From Branchiostoma floridae (lineage: Eukaryota > Chordata > Leptocardii > Amphioxiformes > Branchiostomatidae): DNA of 64,000 bases. A program made the translations under genes and the position numbers. The stretch is taken from the NCBI RefSeq assembly GCF_000003815.2, contig NC_049990.1, forward strand, positions 8,540,890 through 8,604,889, given 5' to 3'. Numbering within the stretch: position 1 is the first letter of the stretch; each line of letters begins with the position of its first letter. The notes under the pieces were generated by a model. It was given only the letters and a program-made list of their open reading frames with translations, ran no database searches and was not told where the DNA came from. Of the stretch, positions 22,801 to 33,257 are shown piece after piece.

Positions 22801-24519
22801 CAGGTAGTCACTTACTACTTGTCTCAAGTTAATTCATCCGGATTATTCAAGACTTTTAAAGGTTACTGGGGAAACGTGTGTAAGTTTGATCTATGGTATA
22901 AACTTGGCTGAAAAGACGGCTAATCCTGCAAATCTGGTTGTTTGGTGGTTCGGATTTAGAGTATGTAGATAAATCACGTACTGAGTCAGACCATGTCCGG
23001 TAATGGCGTGTCTGCCTTCAGGGTTACTAACGGTCACTCGGTGAAAGCGCGTGTCCGAAATGTGGCATATGGGTCAAGGACTCAAATAGCCTCACTAAAA
23101 TTAAGGTATGTCTAATTATTGCGTGGAGCTGGACTTATTTGCAGTATCTCCATGAGAAACAGTTATGGTCTGATTTTGCAATCATAAAAGTGCTCTTTTA
23201 TATCATATTGGTGGTTTAAATAGGATGTCATCTATATTATCAGATCAACATGACCTAACTGAAAAAAAAGAAACTCTAAAATTTTCTTTTTTTTGCAGGT
23301 AAATTATTGACCCACGAGTGGGGCCACCTTCGCTGGGGCCTGTTTGATGAATACGGGTTCGACGATCCTCTGGGAGGGTCCTACCCACACTTCTCTGTAG
23401 AAAACGTGTGATCTCCCTTGATTTTTCAAACATATCGGTATGTAAAATGCATGGGGGCCTAGAAGGACATATAACGACTTCCTTTAAATTTCTTTCTTTT
23501 TGCAGGTAAATTAGTGACCCACGAGTGGGGCCATCTCCGCTGGGGCCTGTTTGACGAGTACGGGTTCGACGATCCGTTAGGAGGGTCCTACCCGCACTTC
23601 TATGTCTCCACCTCCATGGGGATCCAGCCGGTCCGGTGTTCCGCCTACACCGCCGGGTCGTACCAGAATCCCGTCACACAAAGCCGCTGCCAGGTGGACC
23701 CGGCTACCGGACTCCCCGAGGCCGACTGTCGCTTCATTCCCAATCCCAATGGAAACCGCGCCACCGGGTCCTACATGTTCATGCAGTTCTTACCGCAGGT
23801 GAGTCTGAAGTCTTGAAATATTTAAAAACGACTTAGGCCAAATATATTTTTATTATGTGCCAACACAAACTCTCAAAACAAAAAGACTAAAAACTTTAAC
23901 AACATGTCAAGTATTGGAACAATATACTGTAAATGCATTTAAGTTCGTGGGGATTCAATTTCGCGGTAGCGGGAAAAGGACTTTTCGCGGACTGGTGGTT
24001 TTATGTTTTCAGTGGTTCCATGCACTGCAGTCTCTTAATGCCATGGAAAAATGTTCGCGATGGTTTTAAGTTCGCGGTGAAGCGGCCACCGTGGAAACCA
24101 CAAACATCTAAATCACCGCGAAAGTTTCTGCATTTATAGTAATCTAAGATATGCACAATGAATTACGAAATTTTTCGCCATAATGCTAACTCCAGGTGGA
24201 GGAATTCTGTCACGGCGGTCAGCATCTCTTCAGCCAGGGTGGCCAGCCCAACCCGCTCTCGTCTCACAATCGCGAGGCACCCAACAAGCAGAACGCCCTG
24301 TGTAACGGTCAGAGCGCCTGGGACGTCATGAACAAGCACCAGGACTTCGCGAACGGAGCCAACCCGCCCAGGGAAGTGGTGTCGACGGTTCCGGACTTCG
24401 TGCTGCTCCAGGAGAAGGAACCCATGATGGTGCTGGTACTGGACACGTCGGGCAGCATGCGGGTAGGACGGAATACAATTTTGTGAAAAACTTTTCCAAG
24501 AAGGTTATGCTGTCGTTAG

Positions 24520-24584
<65 letters not shown>

Positions 24585-24730
24585 GCACGTGCGTATGTAT
24601 TTCGGTGTGTATGTGTGTTTGTGTATGTGTGTGTGTGTGTGCATGTATGTATTTGTGTGTGTATGTGTGTGCATGTGTATGTGTGTGTGTGTGAGTGTGT
24701 TTGTGCGTGTGTGTGTGTGTGTGGTGTGTA

Positions 24731-24774
<44 letters not shown>

Positions 24775-27700
24775 TGTGTGTTTGTGTGTGTGTGTGTTTG
24801 AAANNNNNNNNNNNNNNNNNNNNNNNNNNNNNNNNNNNNNNNNNNNNNNNNNNNNNNNNNNNNNNNNNNNNNNNNNNNNNNNNNNNNNNNNNNNNNNNNN
24901 NNNGATACTGCTTCCTCGGGTCCACTATTTGACTGTGCAACTTTTCTCCCAAGATATGAATGTTGACTAATCTTGATCTCCAGGTTTTGGAAGCCCAGGG
25001 CGATCAGAGTGGTGGCATCCTGTTTCTATCTGCTCATACAAGACAAAGATTATTTTTGGTCACCAACGCGAGGCTACATAATGAACAAAATTTGGCCAAA
25101 CACGCCCTCCCCCCATCCCAACTATTCTTGATAAGTTGTTTTACGTGCTGAAATTTTACGCCTGGGGCTCCCCTATTCAAGAAACTTAGAGCGCGTCCTC
25201 TAAGGAAGATGCTCTTGCGATTTACCCAAACATTTAACTGTGCCTTGTCCCTCTATGAACTGTTGACTGATCTTGATGTCCAGGTGTTGGAAGCCCAGGG
25301 CGACCCGAGCGGCGGCATCCTGTTCCTTATGAGTGACGGTCAGGAGAACGAACTTCCGGACATCGCGACGGTCACCCCGCAGGTCCTGGCTAAAGGGATC
25401 ATCATAGACACGCTGGCCTACAAGAGAAGCGCCGACCCGCAGATCGAGTCCCTGGCCCTGCTGACCGGGGGGAAGTCGTACTTCTACTCGGGAGAACAGG
25501 GCGACTCCACCGCCCTGAACGACGCCTTCACCGCCTCCGTGCTGTCAAGGGACGATAGAACGGGAGGAGAGGCGACGATACAGGTAAATGCCTTGGAATG
25601 CTATATTCCATATGCACCCGTACGGGATGTAACCAAGGTCGGGATCCGAAGCCACACATTTGTCCCGGTGCACAGTAGGATACCGCGACGGTACCTCTGA
25701 GTCTCAGTGTTTTCACGGTAGCTAACGGCGTCCATTTGTTGTATGGTCCCTAGTTGATTTTGACCCCAACTTGAGAAAAAATCCAAGGGCCCGGAGATGC
25801 CCCGAAATAGCTCGGAAGCCGAAAACAACAACTACTACCACAGCAGCAACCTTGGCATTTCTTGGAGATGGCAAACATCCTCTTAGACAGTTTTGCCTGT
25901 AGAATCTATTTCGTCCGAAAGAAAAATGTAAGGGACTGTTTTATGTTACCTAAAGAGACCTAGGCCATAGGGACGTTAGATCTGAATCGCTGTCTTTCCT
26001 GACCTCAATCACATTCATAGAGCCTCTTTGACGGAGATAATGTTTCATTGACCCTATGGGTTGCATAATTTTTCTGATTTTTCCGAAGGTTATCAGTTAA
26101 CCCTGTTTTGCAGCTTGTCAGTGAAACCAAGACGCTGAACACAGGAGAGAATTACTACAACGAGCTTTACATCGAGAAAAGCGAGGGGAGGAACGCCATC
26201 TTTACCTTCATGTGGAATGGCGGCGTCCCGCCCTTAATTGAGATCATAGCCCCCAACGGCACTGTGATTGGTCAAGGTGACCCGTCCTATCACGTGATGT
26301 CGGACACCATTCAAGTGAATGTTCCGGGTGTAGCACAGGTATGTCTTACCGTCTAAGTATCTTCATTTGACACCGGACGTTCGATCTCAATTTGTTTATA
26401 GATGTGCCCGTGTCTTTTTTATGGTGGCTCATCATAATAGACAGATTCCATAGCCCTCATCGACCATTCTCAAACATATAGAAATGCAGAAAAGCAACAT
26501 AAACAAGCCACTATGGGGCTCCAAAATCTAATGATTTCGAGCTCTCATTAAGATCAACCCACATACCAAACATCAAGATAACCAATACATGCCTTCTCGG
26601 GTAATGCTGTTCATCCACAAAGTACACACATACAAACGCCACTAAAAACTTAACCTTCTTGGCGAAGGTAACAAATAAGAATACTAGATGAGCATGTTGC
26701 CGCAGCCACCTTCTCATTGGTCAAACCGCTTATTGTTATGCTGTCATTGGTGGATTAGCTAATTGTGATGGACAGTCGAAACCGGTCTCTTTACTGATAT
26801 TGAACTGTTTATCATATTCTATCACCAGCCTGGGAAGTGGTCGTACAACATCACCATCGTTGACTACTACTACCAACAAGTGGACATCCTGGCCAGCTGT
26901 AAGGGGGCAACTCCGGACAGCCAGCCTATCAAGGTGACCGCTCAGGTGAGCACGATCTTTTTATTTCTATTTCTAATTTCACTTTTATTTTGCAGAGTAA
27001 AATGCATTTTGCAGAGAAATCACACAAGGCTACACACATCATTGTATTACGTTCAACATGAAAACATTATTCTCTTCGCCAATGGCGATAGAGTATGTTT
27101 TTGTCGACTTGGGTCTGTATGTTGGTCAACAGCATATAACTCGAAAAATTGTAGATGGAACTTTGTGATTTTTGGTAGGTGTGTAGCGGTTGTCGAAAGG
27201 AATGCCAAGTTCGAAAACGGTTTACCTGGCGTTTTCCTACGGTACTGCAGCGAGCTTGGTATGTTTTTTGCAGTTTGTTTTGGGCAGCATAAGTCAAAAT
27301 CTAGCTGGGCGATTTTCAAGAAACTTGGTAGGTGTGTAGCGGTTTTGGAGAGGAAGGTCAAGTGCGAAAATGGTTTACCTGGCTCTTACCTACGGCGCTG
27401 TAGCGGGATTTGTATGTAAGTGCGTTTGTCTGTAAGCAAGATAACTCGAGAACCCTTGAATGGATCCTGATGATATTTGGTAGGTGGGTGGGGGTCAAGA
27501 AAACGAAGGTCAAGTTCGATAATGGGCCCCCTAGTGACTGCCTAAGGTACTGCAGCAAAACTTTTATTTTTGACACTTCGTGTTTTGGATATGCTGTGGT
27601 CATGATTTTTGAGTGGTAGATAGCCCTTGGGGCAGAGAGTAAGTGCTGTGAGTTTGGACCCCCTAGCGGCTTTTTGGGAACTGCAGGCACCGATTTCCTT

Positions 27701-30700
27701 TCAAACTTTGAACGAGAATAACTCGAGAACGTGTTGACGGATCATCAGGATTTTTTGGTATGTAGATAGAATGAGTACTTAAAATAATAATCTACATGGA
27801 AAGATGCATTTAATTGTAATCAGTGGCCAATTAACAGAAATAAACTGTTTTGTATATACATGTATCTAACTTGACCTATATCTATGGACACATCTGTTTG
27901 ACAGATGTTTTTGCTGGAGGAAACACTGACAAGCCGTGAGCTGGACACTGAAAAGCTTGAAATTCTGATTGACCAGGGGTGCTATCAGGTCATCTTGTAC
28001 AATCAGGTCTTGTTTTGGTAGCATTTGTGGGGTTTGGGGGTAGGTACTATTTAGTAATAGATGAATAAGACCTTAAAGTCTTAAATAAAGGCATGATTTA
28101 GTAATACATGAATAAGACCTTAAAGTCTTGAATAAAGGCATGATTATTTGGCGAAGAGATGGGTTCGTTGAACTCTAGTTTTACAATGAATCTGATTATG
28201 ACTATCAAGTTGACATCGTTTACAGATGGAGATCAATACCGTAACATGCGTTTAGACATTTCTGCTTATTGCTTTGTGCTTACACAATATACTCAGGTCA
28301 GCACGATCTCCTTGAACGGCTCCTCCCTCTCCGAGTCCCCGGCCCTGTCCATCCGGGCGTCCGTCACCAAGGGGTACCTTCCCGTAACCGGGGCTACCGT
28401 CACCGCGTTCATAGAGAAGCCGCCTAGCGAGGATGTTGACGAACTGCTCCTGCTGGACAACGGCGCAGGTAAGATCGATCTTCGATCGCAAAACCTATCT
28501 GTCATCATTGTAAAGAAGCTAAAAGATCTCGAATTCACATCCTTAGGCTAATGTCAAATTTCCACAAAGGGGCCCGGTCGGGCAGTTTTGGGGGACGAAA
28601 AGTACGATATAAAACACAACAAAAACACAAAACGGACCAAAAAAAATTTAACAGTATGCTGTGTGAATATCTATCGGCATAAATTAAATTTTTCGTTTCC
28701 GTAAACAGCCCGGCTGGGCCCCGGGTAGGAAATGTGGTGTAGGCCTAAGTAATACTACTTACACTGACACGTATACATGTGCATATTTGTACGGTTATCT
28801 TATTTTACGTCCTGTGTACTTAGCATAACGGAATATATATGTACAATAGATCATAGATCTTCATTCGGAAAAACGATCCTCCTTTTCCTGTTCCTCCTCT
28901 GTCCCTGTCCCTGCCCTTCCCCGTCCCTCCCTCCTTCCCTATGTTTATGCTGACTCCCATGGTGCTGAAATGCCATCAAGTGAATGAAACGTTGTAAAGA
29001 TTTAGAAAATCGGCCGCTGATGCTTTGTGATTGTTCCCAGGTGCCGACGTGACTAAAAACGACGGCGTCTACTCCCGGCACTTCCTGAACTTCACGGCGG
29101 GAGGCCGCTACAGCGTGTCGGTCAAGGTCAACAACGAACAGGGAGAGGCAGCTTCCATTGTCGTGACCGGAACGGCGCGACGTGGTCACAGCGCCGCCTT
29201 GTCCAAGGACGCAGGTATGCAACCTAGTTAAAGCGGGTATTTCATTGGGCCGAGTGTGTCGGCGACAGTCTGCAAAGGACATTCGACAACAACTTGTTGC
29301 GAACAGCTAGCCTGGGTACCATACGGCTGGCAGCTCGCTCCTATGATCGCTTATGCTAGCAGAGTAGCGACTGTATGTAGTGTGCAATAAAAGTCGGAGC
29401 GAGAAGCGACTGTTTATATAATGCAAATGAAAATGGTCGAAACACTCCCAAATTTGACGCAATAATTTGTCGATAACCAGTGATATACCTTACGTTTTAC
29501 TAAAGGATAGTACCATGTGGTTTTAAGTATTTGATGTGGATTGTATCCTTTCATGGATGAAATACTTCAAGGCATTGCTTGGGGTCTATTTTCAGGCTTA
29601 AAACTGAATGGGTGTCGTTTTTCAAAGAATTGTATTAAAAAAAAATACGCTATAACCTATGTATCTTTCCTTTTAGAGGCCTTCGCACTGGACAAAAACG
29701 CAGTGCATTCTGAACCGCTGGATCAGTTCCAGCGGATGGCGCCAGGTGGCGTGTTTGAGCTGACAGACGTTCCCATTGGCGGCCTGTCGCGATTGGACCT
29801 CGGCCCGCCATCTCGGGTCAATGACCTGAAAGTGATAAGGGTGTCGCACGACAACTTGACCGTCGCTCTGTCCTGGACAGCTGTTGGGGACGACCTTGAC
29901 CAAGGAGGACCAGGTGGGCTATTGCCTTCTCTTGTCCTCAAGTTTTATGTTTCGTATACCACCGTAAACCACCTTTGGGCGTAGCACGCCAATCTTATAC
30001 ATTAAGTACAATCTGCGTAAAACTGGAGAGTAAGGTTTGAACCACTCACCCCCTACTCTTTTTCTTGAGCGTTCTTTAGGTGTAGATCTCCTCAAAGTGT
30101 TTGAGCCTAAACCACAGGGCTTTCCATCCAGGAGGACGTCCTTTAAAATCGACGCTAGGTTCTCATTTTCGCCAGAGTCTAGTGAGAGTAAAGAGTAAAG
30201 AGCTTTTTCCAAGGGCCCTCGATCTATAGTAGCTACCAAGGATTCAAACGTAGAACCTTAAGATTCCAAGTCAACAACCCTAATCACAAGACTACCTTGC
30301 CACCGTTTATTTACTCACAAATTGTGTTTTTTATTTCAGCCGCCTTGACCGACCTACGATTTGGCCGAAACTTCACGGAACTTGCCGACGACTTTGAAGC
30401 GTCGAGCGTCGTCGACGACTCGCAAGTGCTGCTGGGAGACCTGACGTCACCCTCGCCACCGGGCACCCTTGAAACCGTCGTCATCCGGGTACCTGAGAGG
30501 GGAGAGAACGTGACCTTCGTGTTCGCCCTTCGGGTGTGTGACACAGTGGGGAACTGTGGACAACCCTCCAACATCGCAGCCGCCAACCTCGAGTACATCC
30601 CAGAACCAACAACACCGCCACCAACAACACCCCTGTCACAACCAAACAAGCCCAACAGCAACACGCTTATCATAGCTGTATCTGTTAGTTGTGGAGTCGT

Positions 30701-30845
30701 TGCTGCAGTGGTCGCCATCTTGGCAGTGTTGTCGGTGAAGCACTGTTGTTGTAAGAGAAAGAAACGAGTATCAGTCACACCGGTCCCAGACGGAATTGCT
30801 TTGGAAAGCGGACAGCCTCCAAATCAACCCTTACCTAAGGCATAA
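19842..30845 (+). CDS. CLCA: CLCA-A: calcium-activated chloride channel regulator, interior partly missing
   Basis: CLCA proteins are secreted or membrane self-cleaving zinc metalloproteases that modulate chloride channels. Visible exons: 19842-20015, 21504-21655, 22173-22315, 23506-23798, 24196-24462, then (after a gap) 25284-25583, 26114-26338, 26829-26945, 28297-28468, 29041-29214, 29677-29913, 30340-30845. The visible parts encode 343 + 576 aa. Domains in order: signal peptide (1-24), N-CLCA with zinc motif HEWGH and FDE, VWA with MIDAS LDTSGSM, beta-sandwich, fibronectin-like region ending with a Thr/Pro stalk, one membrane helix ([20 protein letters not shown]) and a [10 protein letters not shown] tail. 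The two VWA exons seen in CLCA-B and CLCA-C (225 bases, 75 codons) are absent; an N gap lies exactly there. AATAAA at 31195-31200. Confidence 0.9.
23299..23393 (+). pseudogene. Truncated extra copy of CLCA-A exon 4
   Basis: After a T-rich tract and GCAG acceptor, these bases encode the zinc-site stretch [18 protein letters not shown] up to SYPHF, nearly identical to the start of exon 4 at 23506. The copy then runs into intron-like sequence and TGA at 23409-23411, with no usable donor. Intron sequence between the copies (TAGAAAACG, CCTAGAAGGA) matches the intron before exon 4 of CLCA-C, so the downstream copy sits in the ancestral place and this one is the insert. Confidence 0.85.
23925..24141. 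mobile_element. MITE with TACTGTAAATGCA termini
   Basis: About 217 bases in intron 4 of CLCA-A, with ends TACTGTAAATGCA and TGCATTTATAGTA as inverted repeats, and internal TTCGCGG/CCGCGAA words. Composition and ends fit a widespread non-autonomous element of marine invertebrates; the family name is not certain. Confidence 0.65.
24522..24803. repeat. GT microsatellite next to the assembly gap
   Basis: About 280 bases of TG repeats with GTAT and TTTG interruptions, starting about 60 bases after the exon 5 donor of CLCA-A and ending at the N run. It probably caused the assembly break. Confidence 0.97.
24804..24903. other. Assembly gap (100 N)
   Basis: Exactly 100 N, which usually means a gap of unknown size. 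By comparison with CLCA-B and CLCA-C, two exons (125 and 100 bases) of CLCA-A are expected here. Confidence 0.95.
24984..25030 (+). pseudogene. Truncated extra copy of the start of CLCA-A exon 8
   Basis: The acceptor CTTGATCTCCAG is followed by codons for [15 protein letters not shown], nearly the same as the true exon at 25284 ([15 protein letters not shown]). The similarity also covers about 25-45 bases of intron before it (GTTGACTAATCTTGAT against GTTGACTGATCTTGAT). It diverges after about 47 exon bases and has no donor. Confidence 0.85.
26455..26672 (-). repeat. Dispersed repeat, reverse copy in CLCA-A intron
   Basis: Read on the - strand it begins GTTACCTTCGCCAAGAAGGTTAAG and continues with ACAGCATTACCCGAGAAGG and GATGTTTGGTATGTGGGTTG. 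These are the words of the repeat family also found at 27060-27770, 59140-59610 and 63375-64000. Confidence 0.65.
27060..27770 (+). repeat. Dispersed repeat, forward copy in the CLCA-A-specific intron
   Basis: Begins near TTCGCCAATGGCGATAGAG and contains modules of about 130-150 bases with ATAACTCGAGAA, GATATTTGGTAGGTGTG, AAGGTCAAGTTCGA and GGTACTGCAGC. It is collinear with 63375-64000 along most of its length. It is non-coding: frames through it differ between the copies. Confidence 0.8.
28050..28143. repeat. 47-bp tandem duplication
   Basis: Two adjacent 47-bp copies beginning TTTAGTAATA and including AATAAGACCTTAAAGTCTT, differing at about two positions, in the intron before CLCA-A exon 28297-28468. 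Confidence 0.9.
28543..28750. mobile_element. MITE-like element, copy 2
   Basis: About 208 bases with terminal inverted repeats of roughly 45-50 bases: CTTAGGCTAATGTCAAATTTCC at one end, GGAAATGTGGTGTAGGCCTAAG at the other, each with an inner GGGCCCGGTCGGGC / GCCCGGCTGGGCCC block. Same family as 12211-12412. It lies in an intron of CLCA-A. Confidence 0.75.
30045..30300 (-). repeat. tRNA-derived SINE, reverse strand
   Basis: Read on the - strand from about 30300 it starts GGTGGCAAGGTAGTCTTGTG, then ATTAGGGTTGTTGACTTGGA and a B-box-like GTTTGAATCC, as in a decayed tRNA head. A body follows with AATGAGAACCTAGCGTCG and GGACGTCCTCCTGGATGG. It lies in the last intron of CLCA-A, just before the final exon. 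Confidence 0.55.
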
Positions 30846-31779
30846 AAGCACTCGTTCTTTAAAGCAGTGCCTTGAAATGTCTTCTTTTCTCTATTAATTT
30901 TTAACGAAAAAACACCAAATGTGAATTTTCTAGCCAAGATAAAAGCAATTTTACGCAGAGCACAAAGCAATTTCATTGCGTTGCCACTTGCGAAACAAAA
31001 ATTATCCAAACAGATCAATCTGCGCCTTATATTCCGCCTTTTTTGTCCCTCATAAACATACTTTTCTACGGCTGCATGCCTTACAAGTTACAACGCACCT
31101 ATCTCGATGGGTTAGTATTGCAGTTACAGTAGGTGACATAAGATCGCTACAAGTCACATTAGAAGCACCGTATTGGAGTTGAATTTTCTTCATGAATAAA
31201 AGACATGAATGCACAATTATGTTTATATCGCATTTCCTTTGTGGAGTTAGGTTTAGATCTGTGTCTCTAGCGGTCTTTCAATGTCGGCCAGCGACTCTTC
31301 AAAGGTTTCCGCTAGGTAAAAGGCAAAGGTGAACGTTCCATAACCTTTCCGAGGCCGTTAGGGCAGTGTCAACGGCACGGTATTGGAAGGTAAAGCCTAT
31401 TCCTCTCCTTCCACTTCCCCTTTCCTCCCCAACCGAAAAAAAATACTATTTTTGCAGCTGTATGGAGCAAGGAAATTAGTGCTGTGTACCTTTCCCAAGG
31501 ACATACCGATTGTAGGTATTCCACAGGTTGGTAGGCATTCCACCATAAAATGCAGCTGTGAAGGGCAATCAACACCCTTGACAACACTATTAGGTTTGTG
31601 TTAAACAAAAACATAAATAAGCCATGTGTTTTATGGTCATTAGCGATCATCACTAAGGGTAAAAAGAAAACAAACAGTGGCGTTACCAAAGGTGCTCATT
31701 TATTGCCTAACGCCGCTGTGTGTGCGTCAGGCGTCAGGTAGCCACGCAGGGGCCATACCTGCACAGGGGTCTACCGAAA

Positions 31780-31995
31780 TTCCGAAAAGAAACGAAAAGG
31801 AACGAAAAGGAACGTTACTTTCCTTTTCGTTCCTTTTCGCATTTTCGTTACTTTCCTTTTCGTTCCTTTTCGTATTTTCGTTACTTTCCTTTTCGTTCCT
31901 TTTCGCATTTTCGTTACTTTCCTTTTCGTTCCTTTTCGGACTTTCGTTACATTCTTCATACGCTTTTGGTAGCGAAAGTGCGAAAAGGAACGAAG
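31780..31995. repeat. GAAAAGGAAC / TTCCTTTTCG repeat block 1
   Basis: GAAAAGGAAC words at the left turn into about four copies of a unit of about 34 bases, GTTACTTTCCTTTTCGTTCC plus TTTTCGCATTTTC. The block closes with GCGAAAAGGAACGAAG at the right, so it is bounded by inverted arms. The word GGGGCCATACCTGC lies just before it. Confidence 0.85.
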
Positions 31996-32639
31996 TAACT
32001 AGAATTCATTTACTTGTGGGTGATTGATAAATATCGATTAATATGCATTTTCAGAAGGAGGCAAGATTGTAGCGCTGTTGTTGTATTTTGGTGGCTTCTG
32101 TTCTCCCAAGATGGAAGCGCCGCATGCAAATGACCCGCGATTGTTTACGTCTAATAGAAATCCGGTCAGGAATGATATGCTAATAAACTGCTGCCCCACG
32201 AGCATGACAGCTCCCTTCAACAGGGCCCACAACATAGTTTTCTGGAGACATATCCTCTTGCTCGTTCACGAAAGAAAAGAAAAGCTGTGAAGGGATAGAC
32301 ATGTATACATTGTAAGATTAATGGGAGTATGAAAAAAGGAAGGAAATAGAATTCCCAACACGCTGGGCTCGAACTTCCGCTCTTCGACTTTCCTGGGTTC
32401 GAACCTGCGACCTATATTTCACTAGGGTCTTACAATTTGAGCAATATATATACATGTACTTGTACCTTTGCTAGCATTGCATTTTTTCAAACAACTATAT
32501 CAACATAGCATGGCATTTTAGATTGAAATATGCGCTATCGTTCTCGACATAATCCATTTCTTCTTGTGCAGTTTTGTGATATTAATGTAATATGGATATT
32601 CTAAAGAACGTCATAATCACATTAACAAGTACATGTTTC

Positions 32640-32706
32640 AAAACCATATCCAGTTGCTTGAGTAACTATTTTTGGCGTATCTTATTACCTGGATGTCTAA
32701 CCTACA
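32640..32706 (+). repeat. Copy of the hairpin-related dispersed repeat
   Basis: Reads ACCATATCCAGTTGCTTGAG, then TATCTTATTACCTGGATGTC, then TAACCTACATCGACG. It shares its core with the arms of the inverted repeat at 4575-4653 and with 55745-55835. Confidence 0.7.
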
Positions 32707-32884
32707 TCGACGTAACAAGTACATGAACATAGATTTTCATAGATAGGTCTCAACAATATTCATTATTCCATTGAACCATTGTGGTTCTATGAATTTTGTG
32801 GAACAAGCCGCAAAATGCAAAAATAAAGCCCGTTTCATATGCATTTGCAGATTATATTATATCCCCATCGATTTTATTTCGCTT

Positions 32885-33150
32885 TGCTTCATACTTCGTT
32901 CCTTTTCGTTCCTTTTCGCACTTTCGGTACTTTCCTTTTCGTTCCTTTTCGTTACTATCCTATCTTTTCATTCATTTTCGTTCCTTTTCGCACTTTCGGT
33001 ACTTTCCTTTTTTTGTTCCTTTTCGTTCCTATCCAATCTTTTCGTTTCTTTTCGTTCCTTTTCGCACTTTCGACCCTTTCCTTTTCGTTCCTTTTCTTTC
33101 CCTTTTGCTCCTTTTCGTTGCCTTTCGCTCCTTTTCGTTCTTTTTCTCAC
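32885..33150. repeat. TTCCTTTTCG repeat block 2
   Basis: A degenerate pyrimidine-rich tandem array of TTCCTTTTCG and CACTTTCGGTACTTTC words, ending ACTTTCGGTACACCGACG followed by TAGGGGCCATACCTGC. That last word also flanks block 1. Frames through it encode Phe/Ser/Arg repeats with no meaning. Confidence 0.85.
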
Positions 33151-33257
33151 TTTCGGTACACCGACGTAGGGGCCATACCTGCCCAGGGCGTGTCAGAGCA
33201 CGGCACGTGTTCTCTTCCGCTTAGTCTTAGTAGCAGAGCGTAGTTTCCAGCGCTCGG

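Larger units (their letters stand above)
30846..33257. other. CLCA-A to CLCA-B spacer
   Basis: Contains the CLCA-A 3' UTR (poly(A) signal 31195-31200), a SINE-like fragment at 31341-31437, two blocks of TTCCTTTTCG repeats (31780-31995 and 32885-33150), and a copy of the hairpin-related repeat at 32640-32706. No gene is seen. The CLCA-B promoter must lie partly in the second repeat block, which ends about 110 bases before the ATG. Confidence 0.6.

Noticed and set aside
24483-24970. Cys/Val-rich and His/Thr-rich long frames
   Set aside because: They run through a GT microsatellite and an N gap.
26880-27419. 179-codon frame
   Set aside because: Starts in a CLCA-A exon and reads past its donor into intron and a dispersed repeat.
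32375-32415. tRNA-like B box (GGTTCGAACC) on either strand
   Set aside because: No acceptor, D or anticodon stems can be drawn around it; at most a SINE remnant.
31677-33243. Several Phe/Ser/Arg-rich frames of 90-140 codons
   Set aside because: Products of the TTCCTTTTCG arrays; all three frames on the strand are similarly open.
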